From: Acidimicrobiia bacterium
Lineage (GTDB): Bacteria; Acidobacteriota; Terriglobia; Bryobacterales; Bryobacteraceae
Direction of reading: 5' to 3'
NCBI GenBank assembly: GCA_016871315.1
Contig: VFZE01000003.1
Span: 147,142 to 211,141, forward strand
Length of the DNA stretch: 64,000 nucleotides
Shown here: positions 32,701 through 40,999 of the stretch, piece by piece
How the letters are laid out: each line of letters begins with the position of its first letter
Position numbering within the stretch: the first letter of the stretch is position 1
Notes under the pieces: generated by a model
Database searches by the model: none
Told to the model about the DNA's origin: nothing
The model's input: the letters and a program-made list of their open reading frames with translations, nothing else
Made by a program: the position numbers and the translations under genes

Positions 32701-33599
32701 CTTGCCGGTTCCACCTCCACTTGCGCCTTCCCCGGTCCGGAGACTCTTGCCGGAATCCTCCTGCCCGATGTTGCATTCTTCACCAGAATCCGGTCCCCCA
32801 GCCGTCCGCCGGACTCCGCACGCGCCTTCAGGCTGATTCGCGCCGCGCCGCTGGCCGCCACCAGTTGAATCTCATCGCCAGGCTCCACAAGGCGCGGAGC
32901 CTGCAACTGGGAAGCAAGAATCGCAGCCCCCGCCTCCAGCTTCCGCCGCGGCGCCTTGCCCACTGCCGCCGATGGCTCTACGAGCGCTTTCTCTCCAGTT
33001 CTCATTCCAGGGCCGCTCTCCACTCGCACCTGACCCGGCTGGATCTGCTTCCCCGCGGCCAGAGGCTCCACCGCCACCAGCCGGGTTTCCACGCTCTCTA
33101 CCTTTGCTCTTACCCAGAACGGGACGCTCCGTCCCTCCCCGTAGCGCACCACGCCGCGGAACCGCATCGCGCCGGTATGATCAGGCACAGCTCTTTCGGC
33201 GCCCAGCAAATGCAGCGTTCCCTGCGGAGCCGGCCATTTGCTGTAGTCGACGATCTCGATGCGCCCCTCCTTTTCTCCTAGCTCTTCCCGCAACGCCTTT
33301 TCCAGCGCCTCCCGCTCCAGCGGCGCCGTCCGGTATCGGAAACAGACCGCATCGAGAGGTATCGCTTCCATGTGGAACTTCGTGGCCAGCCGCTGCAACT
33401 CCTCCCCGCGCACAATCCGCTCGGCGCCCGGATACGGCGCAAATCCGATCCGCGTCTCCGGCGGAATCCCCGCGAACAGTCTGTGCGCGCGCGCCAGGTC
33501 CGAGCCGAGAATGTGACGCCCTTCGACGTCGATGCATTCTCCCGCCGCCGCCATCGGCAAGGCCAGCAAGAACCCGCCCATCTTCCTCAGTATCGCCAT
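32697..33599 (-). CDS. flgA: Flagella basal-body P-ring assembly chaperone FlgA
   Basis: FlgA is a periplasmic chaperone for FlgI. The 300 residues are longer than the enteric form (about 219). A signal peptide (GGFLLALPMAAAGE) is followed by an N-terminal FlgA-like part, then a C-terminal SAF-like domain: VAVEPLAAGKQIQPGQVRVE, AVGKAPRRKLEAGAAILASQ and PGDEIQLVAASGAARISLKA, the usual FlgA_C pattern, ending VKNATSGRRIPARVSGPGKA. It sits between flgG and flgH, and flgH starts inside its stop codon. Confidence 0.88.
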   Translation of the reverse strand: MAILRKMGGFLLALPMAAAGECIDVEGRHILGSDLARAHRLFAGIPPETRIGFAPYPGAERIVRGEELQRLATKFHMEAIPLDAVCFRYRTAPLEREALEKALREELGEKEGRIEIVDYSKWPAPQGTLHLLGAERAVPDHTGAMRFRGVVRYGEGRSVPFWVRAKVESVETRLVAVEPLAAGKQIQPGQVRVESGPGMRTGEKALVEPSAAVGKAPRRKLEAGAAILASQLQAPRLVEPGDEIQLVAASGAARISLKARAESGGRLGDRILVKNATSGRRIPARVSGPGKAQVEVEPAR

Positions 33600-33601
33600 A
33601 T

Positions 33602-34393
33602 CTATCGCGTCAGGTTATTCACCTGCTGGTACATTTCATCCGCCGCCCGCACCACTTTTGTGTTCGCCTCATAGGCCCGCTGGCTGACGATCAGGTTGAT
33701 GAATTCCTCAACCACGCTCACGTTGGACGCCTCGACGAATCCTTGTTGCAGCGTGCCCAGACCCTCCTGCCCGCCGGGGTTGCCGACCGTCGGCTCTCCG
33801 CTCGCGTCGGTGGGCACAAACAGGTTCCGGCCGATGCTGTTCAGTCCGGCCGGATTGGTGAAGTTGGCCAGCTGGATCTGTCCGGCCAGCTGCGCCGCCG
33901 ACTGGCCCGGCTGAATGAAGCTCACCGTGCCATCCTGCGCGATCGTCACCGATTGCGCCTCCGGCGGAATCGTCACTTGCGGCTCGATCGGGTCGCCGTC
34001 GCCGGTCACGATATTGCCGTCGCGGTCCAGGTGAAAGTTGCCGGCGCGCGTGTAGGCCAGCTCCCCGGTTGCTCTCCGCACCTGAAAGAATCCCCGGCCC
34101 TCAATCACCATGTCCAGCGGATTCCCGGTGGACTGGAAATTACCCTGGGAAAAGATGATCTCGTTCGAACTCGCCTTTGTCCCAAGCCCGAGTTGCAGGC
34201 CCGTCGGCACCACCGTCTGCGCTCCCGCCGCCGCGCCCGGCTGCACCAGGCTCTGGTAGAGTAAGTCCTGAAATTGCGCGCGCCGCTGCTTGAATCCGAC
34301 CGTGTTGGCGTTGGCCAGATTATGCGCGATATTGTCCACGTTCATCTGCTGTGCCGTCAGTCCGCTGGCGGCGCTGAATAATGCTCGTATCAT
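33602..34393 (-). CDS. flgG: Flagellar distal rod protein FlgG
   Basis: FlgG forms the distal, driveshaft part of the rod. The 263 residues match the family (about 260). The N-terminal rod signature ASGLTAQQMNVDNIAHNLAN (residues ~9-28) is followed by VGFKQRRAQFQDLLYQ, the mid-protein GRGFFQVRRATGELAYTRAG, and the C-terminal EGLGTLQQGFVEASNVSVVEEF with VSQRAYEANTKVVRAADEM. It lies 27 bases after flgF and 2 bases before flgA. Confidence 0.95.
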   Translation of the reverse strand: MIRALFSAASGLTAQQMNVDNIAHNLANANTVGFKQRRAQFQDLLYQSLVQPGAAAGAQTVVPTGLQLGLGTKASSNEIIFSQGNFQSTGNPLDMVIEGRGFFQVRRATGELAYTRAGNFHLDRDGNIVTGDGDPIEPQVTIPPEAQSVTIAQDGTVSFIQPGQSAAQLAGQIQLANFTNPAGLNSIGRNLFVPTDASGEPTVGNPGGQEGLGTLQQGFVEASNVSVVEEFINLIVSQRAYEANTKVVRAADEMYQQVNNLTR

Positions 34394-34420
34394 GCCTGTT
34401 GTGACTCTCCTTAAGCTGAT

Positions 34421-35170
34421 TTACGACCCGACACGGGCCACCTCTTCCGACTTCCGGCTCATCTCCGAGCTGATCTGTATCGCCTTCTGCAGCATTTCAA
34501 ACTGCCGCATCACCGTCACCAGCCGCACCGCCGATTCGGCCGGCGTGAAGTTGGCTCCCTCCAGCTTTCCCTGGTGCGCCACCGCATCCGGCGCCGCCTG
34601 CGGAGTGATCCCCGGATCGCTCAGCTGGAAATATGTTCCCGAATGTTTCGCCAGATGGTCCGGCTGCTGAAACTCGACGATGGCAAGCTGCGCCACCGCC
34701 GCTCCACCCTGCCGGATCGCCCCGGTTGCCGTGATCTCCACCGTCTGCGCAGGATTCAGCTGGATTGGCTGGCCGCCGGTCCCCTGAACCGCAAAGCCGT
34801 CCAGCGTCTGTAGCTGTCCGGCGCGCGACAATTGAAAACTTCCGTTGCGCGTGTAGAGCGGTCCGGCGGGTCCGGCGACGGTAAAAAATCCTTTCCCCTG
34901 GATCGCCACATGCAACGGATTACCCGTGGTCTGCAGACTCCCTTGCGTGAAATCGGTCCAGTGGCGTTCAATCACCGGCGCCGTCGGCGGCAGCGGCGCC
35001 ACGCTGGCATCCACCGAGGCCAGCGCTTCCGGCGATATATATAGGCTGTAAAATTCCCGGTCTGCTTTGTAGCCCGCGCTTGCCTGGTTGGCGATGTTGT
35101 TGGCCAGCATCTCCAGGGCTTCCATGCGGGCTTTCATTCCGCTGGCTGCGGAAATCGTCAGCGCATCCAT
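34421..35170 (-). CDS. flgF: Flagellar rod protein FlgF (hook-basal body family)
   Basis: The 249 residues match FlgF: residues ~15-40 EALEMLANNIANQASAGYKA, mid-part NPLHVAIQGKGFFTVAGPAG and LYTRNGSFQLSRAGQLQTLD, and the C-terminal EGANFTPAESAVRLVTVMRQF helix. It is the first gene of the minus-strand rod/ring operon. FlgF and FlgG are paralogues; I assign this one to FlgF because the downstream neighbour is the better FlgG match. Divergent from fliK, with a shared regulatory gap of 238 bases. Confidence 0.88.
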   Translation of the reverse strand: MDALTISAASGMKARMEALEMLANNIANQASAGYKADREFYSLYISPEALASVDASVAPLPPTAPVIERHWTDFTQGSLQTTGNPLHVAIQGKGFFTVAGPAGPLYTRNGSFQLSRAGQLQTLDGFAVQGTGGQPIQLNPAQTVEITATGAIRQGGAAVAQLAIVEFQQPDHLAKHSGTYFQLSDPGITPQAAPDAVAHQGKLEGANFTPAESAVRLVTVMRQFEMLQKAIQISSEMSRKSEEVARVGS

Positions 35171-35211
35171 GCCCTCTCCTATGCAATCTCACCGCCATCC
35201 AACCTCCTTCC

Positions 35212-35237
35212 TAAATCCCTTGCAATTCTGCCGATAT
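35212..35237 (+). promoter_or_regulatory. Sigma-28-like flagellar promoter upstream of fliK
   Basis: TAAATCCC (35212-35219) is followed after 10 bases by GCCGATAT (35230-35237). The sigma-28 consensus is TAAAGTTT-N11-GCCGATAA, so the -10 matches in 7 of 8 bases and the -35 keeps TAAA, with a spacer 1 base short. It points to the fliK-to-DUF2802 block, which encodes a sigma-28-type factor (fliA), and suggests autoregulation. The distance to the fliK start is about 170 bases. Confidence 0.5.
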
Positions 35238-35408
35238 GCGCGGAAGAGGGACAGTTGCGTGCGCCATTTTCCCGTCACCGCCGACCATTCCTCGCCGCTC
35301 CTCTCCTTCCCAACCTCATGATTTTTCTGCCGCCACTCTTTGGCCCCATTCTTGCTCCATTCCTCCGCAGTGATTTCGACCTCTCTGTTTCCCGCAGACT
35401 CGCTGCCC

Positions 35409-36998
35409 ATGACCGCGCCCGGCTCCCCGGAGCTTGGCAGCACGCAGCTGACCCCGCAGTTTGCTAATCCCCAACTCCCCACTTTTGAATCCGGTAGCCA
35501 GACTGGCTGGTTCCGGCATCTGGTCGAGTTCGAGATCGATTCCAGCATCGCTTTGGAGGAGATTCCCGCCGAAGAGGCTGACCATTCCGCCGGCGAAATC
35601 GCGGTTTCTCTCCTTTTGTCCCGCATTCCGGTGCTCCTGCAGGTTCCCGGAATGCAAGCGGATGTTCCAATTCGGGACTTCGTTCCCGAGTTCGGTTCTC
35701 AGTTCCATGCCCGGATCGATACCGAACCGTCTCCGGCTGCCGATCTGGCCCAAGTGCTTATCGACAGCATGATGATGGAGCCGCCGCCGCAGGAGGAGCA
35801 GCCTGTCCAGCCCCCCCAACGCCAGTCTATGGATGGACCTGTCCCCGTTCCCCAACCTTCTCCCTCTGAGCCTCCCACAAACGTAGAACCGGGGGAACCG
35901 GCCGCGGCTATCCGCCCGGAGCCTCCTCCGCCTCTCTTTGTTCAGGAGCTGAATCCGCAGAAGCCGGAAACGCCCCCCCATCCGCCTTCTCTGGCTCCGC
36001 CCGCGCCATCTCCGCATCCGCCACAGGAATCGGCCGCCACACCCGCTTCCACTCCGCCCCACTCGCGAAACGTCGATTCCGTTCCCGGCCCCTTTCACCA
36101 AGCCGTCATGACCACCGAAAATCCACCGGCTCAGCAGGTCGCCTTCGCTCTCGACATCTCCTCCGATCCACAGGAACAGCCACTCCATGCTTCAACGCCC
36201 GCCAGCCAGAGCTCTCCGTTGCCTGCCGCGCGGCCGCGGTCCTCAGAGCCCCCTTCTTCCCGCGAACTCACCGCAAAGGCTCCATCCGTTGCCGCCGAAC
36301 CAGCCGCCGGCACCGCCGCTCCGGAGCTTGGTGAAACCTCCACGGCGACCGGCGGCGGGAGTCAACAGGAAGCCTCTGCTGACCCGCGCGCCGTCCGCCC
36401 GGATCATCCTCCTCTTCCACGGGCGGCAGCTTCGCAGCAGCCCAACCAGTTTGTACTCGCCGCACAGCCCGATACCGCCGCGCCATCTTCCTTGCAGGCC
36501 GCCCCGGCCATGCGCAGCCAGGTAACGCAGACCTCCGAACATGCCCAGGCTCCACTGCCGCTGGAGCCCGGCTCTGTCCACGGCCCGGTTTCCAGTATTC
36601 GCATCCGCCTTGCCGGGGACACGGCGCAACCTGTTGATGTGAACCTCGCCGGCCGCGGCGCCGGGATCCGCGTCTCGGTCCACAGCGGGGACCTTCAGCT
36701 GAACGACCGGCTTCGTGGTCAGGTTGCCGATCTTGTCGCCGGCATGGAACGCGGAGGCTTCCGCGCCGCCGTCGCTGCCGACAACTCCTCTTCCATGAGC
36801 TCCTCCCACGAGTTTTCTCATAACCAACAGGCTCGCGATGGCTCGCCCGGGCAGCATGCGCAGCAGCAGTCCCGCCAGCAGCAACACGCCGACGACGCGT
36901 TTCCGAACTTCACCCACCAGCAACGGCGGAACTCCCCCGGCTCCACCTGGGCCGGCATGTGGGAGACCCAATTCCAGGACACGCAATTCACCAACTAG
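35409..36998 (+). CDS. fliK: Flagellar hook-length control protein FliK
   Basis: From ATG 35409 the product has 529 residues; the frame is open from 35340 (TTG), and GTG 35370 is another option, since no clear ribosome site selects a start. Residues ~100-400 are a Pro/Ala/Ser/Gln-rich, low-complexity ruler region. The C-terminal ~100 residues form the FliK substrate-switch domain (SSIRIRLAGDTAQPVDVNLA, RDxL-like LRGQVADLVAGMERGGFRAA), ending in a Gln/Ser-rich tail. It sits directly before flgD and flgE, the classic position for FliK, which measures hook length and switches export specificity. Confidence 0.85.
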   Translation: MTAPGSPELGSTQLTPQFANPQLPTFESGSQTGWFRHLVEFEIDSSIALEEIPAEEADHSAGEIAVSLLLSRIPVLLQVPGMQADVPIRDFVPEFGSQFHARIDTEPSPAADLAQVLIDSMMMEPPPQEEQPVQPPQRQSMDGPVPVPQPSPSEPPTNVEPGEPAAAIRPEPPPPLFVQELNPQKPETPPHPPSLAPPAPSPHPPQESAATPASTPPHSRNVDSVPGPFHQAVMTTENPPAQQVAFALDISSDPQEQPLHASTPASQSSPLPAARPRSSEPPSSRELTAKAPSVAAEPAAGTAAPELGETSTATGGGSQQEASADPRAVRPDHPPLPRAAASQQPNQFVLAAQPDTAAPSSLQAAPAMRSQVTQTSEHAQAPLPLEPGSVHGPVSSIRIRLAGDTAQPVDVNLAGRGAGIRVSVHSGDLQLNDRLRGQVADLVAGMERGGFRAAVAADNSSSMSSSHEFSHNQQARDGSPGQHAQQQSRQQQHADDAFPNFTHQQRRNSPGSTWAGMWETQFQDTQFTN

Positions 36999-37006
36999 GA
37001 GACGAA

Positions 37007-37318
37007 ATGGCTTCCTTCGCAATACCGGCTTCCCCCTCCGCCGCCGCGGCCTCGCTGCCGCAGTCGGCTTCTCAAGCCGCCGCTGCCGAGGCGCAGCAAA
37101 ACAAGGAGATTTTTCTCAAGCTGCTTGTCGCGCAACTACAGAATCAAAACCCCACAGACCCGGCCGATCCCATCCAGTTTGTGACCCAGCTGGCCCAGTT
37201 CACCGGCCTCGAGCAGACCATCGCGATGCGGCAGGAGCTGGAGTCGATCAAGGCTCTTCTGGAGGTCGCCACCGCTCCGGTTGCGGTTCCTCCGGCAACC
37301 AGTCCCCGGCTCCCATGA
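37007..37318 (+). CDS. flgD: Minimal FlgD (hook cap/assembly protein)
   Basis: ATG 37007 follows TAGGAGA, overlapping the end of fliK; the earlier frame start lies within fliK and is rejected. The 103 residues contain only the FlgD N-terminal region: NKEIFLKLLVAQLQNQNPTD and PIQFVTQLAQFTGLEQTIAM are very typical. The C-terminal Ig-like and tudor-like domains of enteric FlgD (231 residues) are absent; the protein ends with a short Pro/Ala-rich tail. Short FlgDs occur in other phyla. The gene lies between fliK and flgE, as expected. Confidence 0.9.
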   Translation: MASFAIPASPSAAAASLPQSASQAAAAEAQQNKEIFLKLLVAQLQNQNPTDPADPIQFVTQLAQFTGLEQTIAMRQELESIKALLEVATAPVAVPPATSPRLP

Positions 37319-37362
37319 GATCAAATCAACATCAATAGACAAACGTGGAGGAACTCTAAGAA

Positions 37363-38610
37363 ATGTTCACATCCTTTTCAACGGCACTTTCCGCCCTCAG
37401 CGCCCACGCGACGGCCATCGACGTAGTGGGCAACAACCTGGCGAATCTCAATACGCCCACCTTCAAAACGAGCGTCGTCTCCTTTTACGATCTGGTCACC
37501 CAGTCTCTCGGCGCAGGCCTGGGCGAAACCCAGGTCGGATTCGGCGTCGGCCGCCCCACAACCTTGCGGCAATTCTCCCAGGGCGCCATCAAGACCTCCA
37601 CGGGAGAGCTGGACGTTGCTGTGCAGGGTGACGGCTTCCTCGTGCTCCGCGATTCGGTCCGCGGCGGCATCGTCTATTCCCGCGGCGGCAATCTGCAGGT
37701 GGACAAGCAGGGTAATCTGCTTACCGTCACCGGGCAGCGCGTTCTCGGCTGGACCGAATCGGGCGGCGTGCTCTCCACAAACGGTCCCATCGCCGAGATC
37801 AGCGTTCCCGTAGGCAGCCTCAAGCCGCCCATCGCCAGCACCAACTTCTCCTTCGACATGAACCTCAATGCCGCCGCCACCGCCGGCCCTCCGCCGGACA
37901 CCTTCTCCTCCTCCATCGAAGTCTTCGACTCCCTTGGCGGTTCCCACATCATTACCGTCGCCTTTACCAAGAACGCCACCGCCAATGTCTGGGACTATGC
38001 CTTGACCTTCCCCGATGCCGACGTGACCGCTCCCATCGCTCCCGTCACCGGCTCGCTCACCTTCGGTTCCAACGGCCGGCTGACCGATCCCACCGCGGCT
38101 GGACCCATGCCTGCCATTACCATCACCGGCCTCGCCAACGGCGCCTCCGACATGACCCTCACCTGGGATATCTACAACGGCGCCACGCCGCGCCTCACGC
38201 AATTCGCACAGGCTTCCGCCGTCTCCGCAAACCAGCAGAACGGATTCCCGGCCGCCCAGCTGGTCCGCGTCGGGATCGGCAATGGCGGTGTCGTCCTGGC
38301 ACAGTTTTCCAACGGCCAGCAGGTCATCGTCGGCCAGCTTGCCATGGCCTCCATTCGCAACCCGGAATCGCTGCTCTCGGTCGGCAACAACAGCTATGCC
38401 TTGAGCGCCCGCTCGGCGCTGCCGGCCGTGGGCGTCCCCGGCACCGGCGGACGAGGCACCATCCTCGGCGGCGCCGTCGAGAACTCCACCGTCGACATCG
38501 CCCGCGAGTTTACCAACCTCATCGTCCTGCAACGCGGCTACCAGGCCAACGCCCGCGTCGTCACCACCGTCGATGAGCTCAGCCAGGAGACCATCGCTCT
38601 GAAACGGTAG
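37363..38610 (+). CDS. flgE: Flagellar hook protein FlgE
   Basis: The 415 residues (family about 400) begin SFSTALSALSAHATAIDVVG with NNLANLNTPTFKTSVVSF, the hook signature. The middle has GDGFLVLRDSVRGGIVYSRG and IASTNFSFDMNLNAAATAGP; the C-terminus has DIAREFTNLIVLQRGYQANARVV, the conserved helix that packs in the hook core. GGAGGAACT lies 11 bases before ATG 37363. It is followed by fliN after only 6 bases. Confidence 0.95.
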   Translation: MFTSFSTALSALSAHATAIDVVGNNLANLNTPTFKTSVVSFYDLVTQSLGAGLGETQVGFGVGRPTTLRQFSQGAIKTSTGELDVAVQGDGFLVLRDSVRGGIVYSRGGNLQVDKQGNLLTVTGQRVLGWTESGGVLSTNGPIAEISVPVGSLKPPIASTNFSFDMNLNAAATAGPPPDTFSSSIEVFDSLGGSHIITVAFTKNATANVWDYALTFPDADVTAPIAPVTGSLTFGSNGRLTDPTAAGPMPAITITGLANGASDMTLTWDIYNGATPRLTQFAQASAVSANQQNGFPAAQLVRVGIGNGGVVLAQFSNGQQVIVGQLAMASIRNPESLLSVGNNSYALSARSALPAVGVPGTGGRGTILGGAVENSTVDIAREFTNLIVLQRGYQANARVVTTVDELSQETIALKR

Positions 38611-38616
38611 TTCTTT

Positions 38617-38865
38617 ATGACCCCCTTTGAACAAATCGCCCACTTGGCCGAGATTCCCCTTCCGATCGAAGTCGAACTCGACCGGGTCATCCTCACCGTG
38701 CGCCAGATCCTTGATCTCGACGCCGGCTCGGTTCTGAAGATGACCCGCTCGGCCGGCGAAAACATCGACATACGTGTCGGCGGCACCCTCATCGGCTTCG
38801 GCGAGATCGTCATCCTCGAGGAAAACATGGGGGTTCGCTTCACAGACTTTCATGGCCAGTTTTGA
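38617..38865 (+). CDS. fliN: Flagellar motor switch protein FliN (short form)
   Basis: The 82 residues form a single SpoA/FliN C-terminal domain: IPLPIEVELDRVILTVRQIL, LDAGSVLKMTRSAGENIDIR, and the final VGGTLIGFGEIVILEENMGVR. FliN forms the base of the C ring and binds export cargo complexes. It is 6 bases after flgE and 30 bases before fliO. A second, longer SpoA-domain gene lies at 46.4 kb, so two FliN-type proteins may share the C ring. Confidence 0.93.
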   Translation: MTPFEQIAHLAEIPLPIEVELDRVILTVRQILDLDAGSVLKMTRSAGENIDIRVGGTLIGFGEIVILEENMGVRFTDFHGQF

Positions 38866-38895
38866 CCTCATCCTCCAAAGGAGCCATCCGTAAAC

Positions 38896-39183
38896 ATGGA
38901 CCTCCTCAGACAATTGCTCGCCATCGCCTTTGTCTTTTCCCTTCTCGGCCTGCTGCTATGGAAGTTCGGCCGCGGCCAGGCGCCTCGGCTGCTCCCCCGA
39001 CGCTCCGCCATGATGTGCCGCGACCGGCTGCGCCTGACGCCGCAACATTCCATCCACGTCGTCGATCATGACGGACAATCCTGGCTGGTCGCCTGTTATC
39101 CGTCCGGCATGAGAATCCTCGCCAAACTCTCCGAGGCGGAAACCTCCCAGACGGCCTATTCCTCCGGGAGAAGCTCCGCTTGA
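38896..39183 (+). CDS. fliO: Flagellar biosynthetic protein FliO
   Basis: The 95 residues have one N-terminal membrane helix (LLRQLLAIAFVFSLLGLLLW) followed by a short cytoplasmic domain (RDRLRLTPQHSIHVVDHDG...), typical of the poorly conserved FliO. FliO helps assemble FliP in the export gate. AAAGGAG lies 14 bases before the ATG. Its stop TGA (39181-39183) shares one base with the fliP start. Confidence 0.85.
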   Translation: MDLLRQLLAIAFVFSLLGLLLWKFGRGQAPRLLPRRSAMMCRDRLRLTPQHSIHVVDHDGQSWLVACYPSGMRILAKLSEAETSQTAYSSGRSSA

Positions 39184-39908
39184 TGACCCGCCTCCTGCTT
39201 CCGCTTCTTGCCTGCCTCAATCTGGCGGCGGCTCCGGCCGGCAACGCCGGCGGCATCTTCGGCCCGGCATCGGCAAACGGCGGCTCCTTCGGCGTCCCCA
39301 TGCAGATCGTTCTGATGCTGGCCGCTCTCACCCTGCTGCCGGCCTTTGTGATGTCGGTCACGCCCTTTCTTCGCATCGTGCTTGTGCTCCACTTTCTGCG
39401 CCAGGCCTTGGGCACACAGACGGCGCCCTCCAATCAGGTCCTGGTCGGCCTCAGCCTCTTCCTCACCGTTCTTCTCATGCAGCCCGTCATCGGCCAGGTG
39501 CAGCAGCAGGCATGGACTCCGATGCAGAACGGCGAGATCGGCATCGCCGAGGCGGCCGAGCGCGCCGCCGTCCCGTTGCGGTCCTTTCTTCTCAAATACG
39601 CCCGTGAAAAAGACACCGCTCTCATGCTCGAACTCGCCAAGGCGCCGGCCCCCCGCTCCCCCGCCGATTTGGAATTGAAAGTCCTCATCCCTGCCTACGT
39701 GCTCTCCGAACTCAAAACCGGTTTCCAGATTGGAGCCGTCGTCTTCCTCCCGTTCCTGGTCATTGACCTCGTCGTCGCCTCCGTCACCCTCGCCATCGGC
39801 ATGGTGCAGTTGCCTCCGGTTATGCTGTCGGCCCCATTCAAGGTCCTCCTGTTCGTGCTCGTCGATGGATGGAACCTCGTGGTCGGCTCCCTGGTAAAAA
39901 GTTTCTGA
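39183..39908 (+). CDS. fliP: Flagellar export gate protein FliP
   Basis: FliP forms the pentameric core of the flagellar type III export gate. From ATG 39183 it has 241 residues (family about 245). A cleavable signal peptide (RLLLPLLACLNLAAAPA) is followed by membrane helices around PMQIVLMLAALTLLPAFVMS and the signature SVTPFLRIVLVLHFLRQALG near residue 62. The C-terminal IPAYVLSELKTGFQIGAVVF and LPPVMLSAPFKVLLFVLVDG are intact. The start overlaps the fliO stop by one base, indicating coupled translation. Confidence 0.95.
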   Translation: MTRLLLPLLACLNLAAAPAGNAGGIFGPASANGGSFGVPMQIVLMLAALTLLPAFVMSVTPFLRIVLVLHFLRQALGTQTAPSNQVLVGLSLFLTVLLMQPVIGQVQQQAWTPMQNGEIGIAEAAERAAVPLRSFLLKYAREKDTALMLELAKAPAPRSPADLELKVLIPAYVLSELKTGFQIGAVVFLPFLVIDLVVASVTLAIGMVQLPPVMLSAPFKVLLFVLVDGWNLVVGSLVKSF

Positions 39909-39924
39909 TTCGGAAAGGATCCTC

Positions 39925-40194
39925 ATGAACGCCCAAGCAGCCACGGAAATCATCCGCCAGGCCCTCGTCACCGCATTCTGGATCGGATTGCCGCTGCTGG
40001 CCATCGGCTTCTTCGTCGGCGCCGCTATCAGCCTGCTCCAGATCATCACCTCTATGCAGGACCCGGCCTTCGCCAGCATCCCGCGCCTGGTCGCTTTCCT
40101 GGCGGGCTTCCTCCTGTTCTTCCCCTGGATGCTCGTCAAGATGACGGCCTACGCCACCTCGATCCTCGGCAACCTCGGCCAGTATGCACGCTGA
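39925..40194 (+). CDS. fliQ: Flagellar export gate protein FliQ
   Basis: FliQ is a small two-helix membrane protein that packs around FliP and FliR. The 89 residues match the family exactly: TEIIRQALVTAFWIGLPLLA, FFVGAAISLLQIITSMQDPA, then LVAFLAGFLLFFPWMLVKMT. AAAGGA lies about 10 bases before ATG 39925. It overlaps the fliR start by 11 bases. Confidence 0.95.
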   Translation: MNAQAATEIIRQALVTAFWIGLPLLAIGFFVGAAISLLQIITSMQDPAFASIPRLVAFLAGFLLFFPWMLVKMTAYATSILGNLGQYAR

Positions 40195-40984
40195 CGCGCT
40201 GCACACTCTGCCGCCGTCATTGACCCTTCCTCTACCTCTGCTCCACGGATTCCTGTTGATCCTCACACGCGTCGGCGGCGCGCTGGCCTTCGTCCCCATT
40301 CCCGGATTCCGCAACACCCCCGCCGTGGCCCGCATCGTTCTCATCCTCGCCGTCACTCTTTCGCTGCTTCCTGCCTGGCCGGACCTCGGTGCAACCTCCG
40401 CCGCCTTCAGCCCCTTCTGGCTGCTGTCGGAGCTGGCGCTCGGGCTCACCGCCGGGGTTCTGGTCGCCTGGCTCAACGAGGCCTTTCTATTGGCCATGCA
40501 GATTCTCGGACTGCAAGCCGGTTACGCCTACGCCTCCATGATCGACCCCACCACCCAGGCCGATTCCAGCACCCTGCAGATCATCGCCCAGCTCTGCGCC
40601 TCGCTGCTGTTTTTCGCCGCCGGCCTCGACCGCGAATTGCTCCGCGTCTTCTCCCTGAGTCTCGAAGCTCACCCTCCGGGCCTCTACCGCATCGAGGAAC
40701 TCACCATGAGCCGCGTCATCGGCTTCACCGCCTCCATGCTCGCTCTCGCCACACGCCTCGCTCTGCCCCTCATCTCGCTGCTGATCCTGGTCGACGTCGC
40801 CCTCGCCCTCCTCGGCCGCATCAACGCCAGCCTCCAGATGCTCACTCTCGCTTTCCCGGCGAAGATGCTCATCTCCATGGCCGTGCTCACCGTTCTCGCC
40901 GGCCTGCTGCCTTCTCTCTACGAAAACGCCGCCGCCGGCATGGTCACCCTCTTAAGAACCACCCTGGCCGGAGCCTCGCCGTAA
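40184..40984 (+). CDS. fliR: Flagellar export gate protein FliR
   Basis: The 266 residues (family about 260) have six or more hydrophobic segments: LLHGFLLILTRVGGALAFVP, then FPAKMLISMAVLTVLAGLLP and the mid-protein ILGLQAGYAYASMIDPTTQA, a clear FliR signature. FliR completes the FliP5-FliQ4-FliR1 gate. The start lies inside fliQ. flhB starts 15 bases after its stop, preserving the canonical fliP-fliQ-fliR-flhB order. Confidence 0.95.
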   Translation: MHADALHTLPPSLTLPLPLLHGFLLILTRVGGALAFVPIPGFRNTPAVARIVLILAVTLSLLPAWPDLGATSAAFSPFWLLSELALGLTAGVLVAWLNEAFLLAMQILGLQAGYAYASMIDPTTQADSSTLQIIAQLCASLLFFAAGLDRELLRVFSLSLEAHPPGLYRIEELTMSRVIGFTASMLALATRLALPLISLLILVDVALALLGRINASLQMLTLAFPAKMLISMAVLTVLAGLLPSLYENAAAGMVTLLRTTLAGASP

Positions 40985-40999
40985 CGCCCGCGCACGACC

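Noticed and set aside
37378..38913. Minus-strand open frame of 511 codons opposite flgE and fliN
   Set aside because: Shadow of two certain flagellar genes; Gly/Asp/Glu-rich composition typical of antisense frames in GC-rich DNA.
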